This document shows positions 60,624 through 64,000 of a stretch of 64,000 nt of DNA, one piece after another (the stretch's first letter is position 1; every line of letters starts with the position of its first letter). Made by a program: the position numbers and the translations under genes. Source of the DNA: Streptomyces griseoviridis (GTDB lineage: Bacteria; Actinomycetota; Actinomycetes; Streptomycetales; Streptomycetaceae); NCBI RefSeq assembly GCF_005222485.1, contig NZ_CP029078.1, positions 7,255,501 through 7,319,500 of the forward strand. The letters run 5' to 3'. The notes under the pieces are model-generated. The model did no database searches. It worked only from the letters and a program-made list of their open reading frames with translations, and had not been told where the DNA came from.

Positions 60624-61389
60624 CCCCGAGCGCCTCCCGCGCCACGTCGAGCACGTCATGGGCACGGTCTTCTCGTTCGACATCAGGGACCGCCCCACCA
60701 GGGCCATCCGCGAAGCCCTGGCCCAAGCCGTGCGGCACCTCCACCGCGTCGACGCGGTGTTCTCGCCCTACCGGCCCGACAGCCACATCAGCCGCCTCGA
60801 CCGGGGCGAGATCCGGCTCGGTCAGTGCCCGCCCGAGGTCCACGAGGTCCTGTCGCTGTGCGCGCGGGCCACCCACGAGAGCGACGGCTGGTTCAGTGTT
60901 GTCCCGGCCGGCGCCCTGGACCCCTCCGGCCTCGTCAAGGGCTGGGCCACCGAGGCGGCCTCCCGGCTCCTGTACGAGGCAGGGGCCCGCAACACGTGTG
61001 TCAACGGCGGCGGGGACATCCAGCTCCGCGGCCGGGCGGCCGACGGCGTTCCGTGGCGGGTGGGCACAGCCCACCCGCTGCGGCCCGGTGAACTCGCCAC
61101 CGTGGTCACCGCCTCCGGTGAGGCGGCGATCGCCACCTCAGGCACCGCGGAGCGGGGTCACCACATCGTCGACCCGCACAGCGGGCGCCCCGCCACGGCG
61201 TTCGCCTCCCTCACGGTCGTCGGGAACCGGCTGACCCCCACCGACGCCTGCGCGACCGCCGCGTTCGCCCGCGGTGACGGGGCGCGGGAGTGGCTTGAGG
61301 CCCTCGAGGGCTACGAGGCGTTCGCGATCCTGCCCGACGGCCAGGAGTGGCGGACGTCCGGTTTCCACCGATACGCACCATCATGCTGA
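60616..61389 (+). CDS. ApbE-type FAD:protein FMN transferase
   Basis: A 257-residue flavin transferase. The family features VMGTVFSFDI, DPSGLVKGWATEAA, VNGGGDIQLRG (flavin pocket) and the metal-binding TPTDACATAAF are all present, so it should be active. It uses FAD and Mg2+ to put FMN on the Ser/Thr of the partner's SGAS/T motif. It is shorter than Gram-negative ApbE and has no signal peptide, though its target is exported; perhaps modification occurs before export or export is by another route. The start ATG lies within the end of the FMN-binding protein gene. Confidence 0.9.
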   Translation: MADPERLPRHVEHVMGTVFSFDIRDRPTRAIREALAQAVRHLHRVDAVFSPYRPDSHISRLDRGEIRLGQCPPEVHEVLSLCARATHESDGWFSVVPAGALDPSGLVKGWATEAASRLLYEAGARNTCVNGGGDIQLRGRAADGVPWRVGTAHPLRPGELATVVTASGEAAIATSGTAERGHHIVDPHSGRPATAFASLTVVGNRLTPTDACATAAFARGDGAREWLEALEGYEAFAILPDGQEWRTSGFHRYAPSC

Positions 61390-61462
61390 CCAGGAACCGC
61401 TGACCGCCCGCACCCGGCGTCCGCTCCGCGTGACACCGGCCACCGAACCCGCAAGGAGCCCC

Positions 61463-61990
61463 ATGGGACCCGTCCTCGTCAATGGCCTCCCCGCCCACGT
61501 CCTGCTCGTGCACTTCGTCGTGGTCCTGGTACCGCTGACCGCGCTGGCGTTGCTGGCGTGCGCCGTCTGGCCGTCCGTGGCGCGACGGTTCGGGATCGCC
61601 CTGCCGGTGCTCGCGCTGGTCACCCTGATCAGCGTGCCGATCACGACGCACGCGGGGGAGTGGCTGGAGCGGCACGTCCAGAGCGACGCCCTGGTCCGCA
61701 GGCACACCGGGCTCGGTGACGAACTCCTCCCCTGGGTGATCGCGCTGTTCGTGATGTCCGTCGTGGTGTGGTGGGTCTACCGGCGGACCGCGCGCGCCGC
61801 GTCCGGGCAGCCGGAGTCCCGCGCTGTCACCGTCGCGATGCCGCTGCGCCTGGCCGTCCTGGTGCTGTCGCTGGCCGCCGCGGTCGGGGCCTGTGTGCAG
61901 GTCTACCGGATCGGGGACTCCGGTGCCAGGGCCGCCTGGCACGACGCCTACTCGGCCACGGCACGGACCGACGGCGTCCGCTTCCGGTAG
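61463..61990 (+). CDS. DUF2231-type membrane protein
   Basis: A 175-residue membrane protein with four spans (about 10-33, 44-62, 88-107 and 130-148), conserved N-terminal NGLPAHVLLVHFVVVLVPL with the two His typical of DUF2231 membrane proteins, and HAGEWLERHV. Its function is unknown; members often accompany haem or flavin redox modules. The ATG follows AAGGAGCC. It is the fourth gene of the reductase/FMN/ApbE operon (73 bp after ApbE) and could be a quinone- or haem-linked membrane part of the chain. Confidence 0.85.
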   Translation: MGPVLVNGLPAHVLLVHFVVVLVPLTALALLACAVWPSVARRFGIALPVLALVTLISVPITTHAGEWLERHVQSDALVRRHTGLGDELLPWVIALFVMSVVVWWVYRRTARAASGQPESRAVTVAMPLRLAVLVLSLAAAVGACVQVYRIGDSGARAAWHDAYSATARTDGVRFR

Positions 61991-62027
61991 CGGCCGTCCG
62001 CGCCGGGGGCCGTCCGGAGCGCGGACA

Positions 62028-62041
62028 GGGACCTTCGGCCC
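62028..62041. promoter_or_regulatory. DosR-box-like site upstream of the second universal stress protein
   Basis: GGGACCTTCGGCCC, 99 bp before the start. GGGAC-N4 is exactly that of the mycobacterial box and 13 of 14 bases equal the site at 45819. A CCCCCGGGGG-rich stretch follows. Confidence 0.6.
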
Positions 62042-62139
62042 CCGGGGGCACCCCCGGTGGCTCTGCCCTCGCCGGTCACTGCCGGGGCAGCGTGACGGGG
62101 AAGGGTCGTACCCGGCGACTGTCGCATCGGGAGGTAGCC

Positions 62140-63018
62140 ATGAACACCACTGAATCCCCGGCCCGCGGCCTCGGGCCTGTGGTCGTGGGCACGGACGGCT
62201 CCGAGCAGGCGACCCGCGCGGTGCTGTGGGCCGCCGACGAGGCGGTGGCCCGCGACCGCCCCCTGACCGTGCTCCACGCGACGGGCGTCGAGCACGCCGG
62301 ACATCTGCCCTTCGACGGTTCGAGCAGCGTGCTCGGCGGCGCGCGGGAGATCCTCGACGACGCGATGGCGCGCGTGTCCCAGCGGCACCCTGACGCCGAC
62401 GCGCGCACCTGGCTCAGCCGCGACGGAGCAACGCGGAGCCTGGTGGAAGCGGCGGGGGGCGACGGGACGGTCGTGGTCGGCTCCCGCGGTCGTGGAGGGT
62501 TCTCCGCGCTGCTCCTGGGATCGGTCGGACTGCGCACGGCGGCCAGGGCGCGAGGACCGGTCGTGGTCGTGCGCGGGGCGCGGGAGATGCCGCCGCGCGG
62601 CACCGTGACGGCCGCCGTCCGCGACGACGGCGACCTGTCCGCGCTGCGTCACGCCGCGTGGACCGCCCGCGCGCACGGCGCGTCGCTCAAGGTGACCAGC
62701 GTGTGGATGTTCCTGCAGAACGTGGGGTCCATGGCGACCATGTTCGACGACCTCGGCGGCATCGCGGAGGCGGAGGCCGAGGCGACGGCGCGCATGGTCG
62801 AACCGGTCCGCGAGGAGTTCCCGGAGCTGACCGTCGCGGTGGAGACGGTGAAGGCGTCCTCCGCCGCCGGAGCCCTCATCGAGGCCGCCGGGGGCAGCGA
62901 CCTCCTGGTGGTCGGAGCGCGCAGGGCCGCGCACGCCCCGGGGTTCCCGCTCGGGCACGTCACGCACGCGGTGCTGCACCATGCTCCGTGCCCGGTCGCC
63001 GTGGTCCCGCGCGGCTGA
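62140..63018 (+). CDS. Tandem universal stress protein (second in island)
   Basis: A 292-residue two-domain UspA protein. The first domain has VVGSRGRGGFSALLLGSVGL (ATP-binding pattern) and the second ends VVGARRAAHAPGFPLGHVTHAVLHHAPCPVAVVP. It is clearly related to the protein encoded at 46593 but diverged. GGGAGG precedes the ATG by 6 nt. The site GGGACCTTCGGCCC is 99 bp upstream, so it likely belongs to the OsdR-like regulon. Paired tandem Usps are a repeated feature of the mycobacterial DosR regulon. Confidence 0.92.
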   Translation: MNTTESPARGLGPVVVGTDGSEQATRAVLWAADEAVARDRPLTVLHATGVEHAGHLPFDGSSSVLGGAREILDDAMARVSQRHPDADARTWLSRDGATRSLVEAAGGDGTVVVGSRGRGGFSALLLGSVGLRTAARARGPVVVVRGAREMPPRGTVTAAVRDDGDLSALRHAAWTARAHGASLKVTSVWMFLQNVGSMATMFDDLGGIAEAEAEATARMVEPVREEFPELTVAVETVKASSAAGALIEAAGGSDLLVVGARRAAHAPGFPLGHVTHAVLHHAPCPVAVVPRG

Positions 63019-63039
63019 ACCGCCGGGCGACCGCTCCCG

Positions 63040-63366
63040 TCAACTGTCGGCCTTGTCGGCCTTGTCGGCCTTGTCGGCCCTGTCGGCCCTGTCGGCCTTG
63101 TCGGGGGGTGCCGCGAGGTGAGCGATGTCGTCGGAGGCGACCTCGTGCAGGCGGATCGCGAGGTCCTCCAGAGCCCGGCCGGCCGCCAGTTCGTCACCGA
63201 TCTCCGGGATGGCCCGGTCGCCCGGGTCACGGCGGGCCGTGCCCCGGCCCACCAGGTGCGCCGTGTCCTCACGCCAGGAGTCCTGTGTGGTCAGGACGGC
63301 CCGCGCCTGGGTCTCGTCGCCGTCCTCGGTGAGGTAGATCCGCGCGGTCCACTGTCTGGCCTTCAT
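63040..63366 (-). CDS. DUF1876 (Rv1738/Rv2632c-like) protein with repetitive charged tail
   Basis: A 108-residue protein. The core LVGRGTARRDPGDRAIPEIG followed by DELAAGRALEDLAIRLHEVAS agrees with Rv1738 and Rv2632c of M. tuberculosis, whose fold has been compared with ribosome-hibernation factors; Rv1738 is strongly DosR-induced. The C-terminal 20 residues are six (K/R)AD repeats from a 9-bp DNA repeat (63043-63105) and probably disordered. A perfect-fit DosR-box-like site lies 100 bp upstream (63467-63480). Possible role: ribosome silencing in hypoxia. Confidence 0.88.
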   Translation of the reverse strand: MKARQWTARIYLTEDGDETQARAVLTTQDSWREDTAHLVGRGTARRDPGDRAIPEIGDELAAGRALEDLAIRLHEVASDDIAHLAAPPDKADRADRADKADKADKADS

Positions 63367-63466
63367 GATCGATCTCCGTCCGGTCGTCCGACCGACCCGC
63401 TGGAAGGGCGGTCCGTGTGCGCCGTGTCCCCCGTCAAGCGTCCGACGGCGAGGGCGTCCGACGGCA

Positions 63467-63480
63467 GGGCCGGTCGGCCC
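63467..63480. promoter_or_regulatory. DosR-box-like site upstream of the DUF1876 gene
   Basis: GGGCCGGTCGGCCC, outer halves identical to the site at 46500 and same spacing. It lies 101 bp before the DUF1876 start in a 211-bp spacer that has no gene. Confidence 0.6.
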
Positions 63481-63577
63481 CCGCCGGACGACCGACCGGG
63501 CCCTCGGCGCGGTGGACCGCCGTTCGCCGCAAGCGGAGGGTGCCGCTGTGCCGGAGGGGGGCCCGCCTCGCGGGGCA

Positions 63578-64000
63578 CTACCCGGGCAGGCCGGCCCCTG
63601 ACCCGCCGTGCGCCAGGTCGAACCGCACGTCCACCACCCCTTCGACCGCCCGCACCAGCCGGGCGGCCACCGGGACCAGGGAGGTGTCGCGGATCCGGCC
63701 GGTCAGGGTGGCGACACCGTCGCGCACCTCGACCTGGACCACCGAGCCGGGCGGCGGGAGCAGGTAGGACACGATCTCCCGCCGCACCTCCTCGGCGATG
63801 TCGTCGTCGGCGCGCAGGAAGACGTCGAGCAGGTCGGCGCGGCTGACGAGCCCCTCCAGCAGACCGGTCCCGTCGACGACGGGCAGCCGCTTGACCCCGG
63901 CCCGCGCCATGACGCGGGCGGCCTCCGCGAGAGTGGCGCCGGCGCGCACCGTGACCGCGGGGGAGGACATCAGGTCGCCCGCGGTCACCGCCCGCGCCTT
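63578..64000 (-). CDS. CBS-BON protein, N-terminal part outside the window
   Basis: The visible 140 residues start inside the protein (frame open to the edge: ARAVTAGDLMSSPAVTVRAG). They hold a CBS domain (AGVKRLPVVDGTGLLEGLVS) and a BON domain (SVVQVEVRDGVATLTGRIRD), colinear with the second CBS and BON of the protein at 47525. The first CBS domain would lie to the right. CBS domains bind adenosine nucleotides. Same strand as the DUF1876 gene, 211 bp before it, but separated by a DosR-box-like site, so independently transcribed. Confidence 0.88.
   Translation of the reverse strand, partial: KARAVTAGDLMSSPAVTVRAGATLAEAARVMARAGVKRLPVVDGTGLLEGLVSRADLLDVFLRADDDIAEEVRREIVSYLLPPPGSVVQVEVRDGVATLTGRIRDTSLVPVAARLVRAVEGVVDVRFDLAHGGSGAGLPG

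Overview
The window is high-GC DNA (roughly 72-73 % by eye) with dense genes, many GTG starts, frequent ATGA/TGATG stop-start overlaps, few AT-rich promoters and several leaderless-looking starts. All products have Streptomyces-type relatives, so I read it as a Streptomyces chromosome. From memory (not searched), the order malate synthase - IclR - allantoinase - allantoicase ... sugar ABC operon - ROK kinase - SNF2 helicase - SWIM protein resembles the S. coelicolor SCO6243-SCO6263 neighbourhood. No rRNA, tRNA, IS element, CRISPR array or prophage was seen.

Layout. 1-5.6 kb: end of an NCS2 permease, a divergent AraC regulator / NmrA-type oxidoreductase pair, a hypothetical protein with a histidine phosphatase, an AlaA-type aminotransferase, and an HxlR regulator with a tandem operator. 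5.8-15.1 kb: a VWA protein with a translationally coupled secreted partner, two divergent IucA/IucC siderophore synthetases, a GH19 chitinase with a ricin lectin domain, a HAD hydrolase, and a HipA-like kinase overlapping a SelW-like protein. 15.1-21.9 kb: allantoin/glyoxylate block (aceB, MobA-like transferase, DUF5955 protein, IclR regulator, allantoinase, allantoicase); a TTCC-N7-GGAA motif stands before aceB and allantoinase. 22.3-24.5 kb: EamA transporter, RNase Sa-like secreted ribonuclease, TetR regulator. 24.6-28.9 kb: sugar operon of two TIM-barrel isomerase-like enzymes and two Gfo/Idh/MocA dehydrogenases. 29-32.8 kb: small membrane protein, NarL-type two-component system, P450. 33-40.2 kb: a third Gfo/Idh/MocA protein, GntR regulator, RbsABC-type sugar transporter, a 34-bp tandem repeat array, ROK kinase and a membrane-anchored protein. 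40.3-45.6 kb: SNF2 helicase / disordered protein / SWIM zinc-finger operon.

45.8-64 kb is the most coherent part: an island resembling the DosR (DevR) dormancy regulon of Mycobacterium and the OsdKR system of Streptomyces. It holds a DevS-like GAF kinase and DevR-like regulator, an Rv1733c-like membrane protein, two tandem universal stress proteins, two CBS(-BON) proteins, an Rv1738/DUF1876 protein, a cNMP-binding protein, a zinc alcohol dehydrogenase followed by a decayed Xre-PNPOx gene, beta-phosphoglucomutase with a GH65 disaccharide phosphorylase, and an OmpR-type two-component system divergent from a flavin electron-transfer module (ferric-reductase-like protein, FMN-binding protein, ApbE, DUF2231 protein). 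A 14-bp motif close to GGG(A/C)C-N4-GGCCC, similar to the DosR box, recurs upstream of several of these genes.

Many intergenic regions carry short tandem repeats (8, 9, 10, 21, 22, 23, 34, 36/37 and 38 bp), which is the most unusual large-scale feature of the DNA itself.
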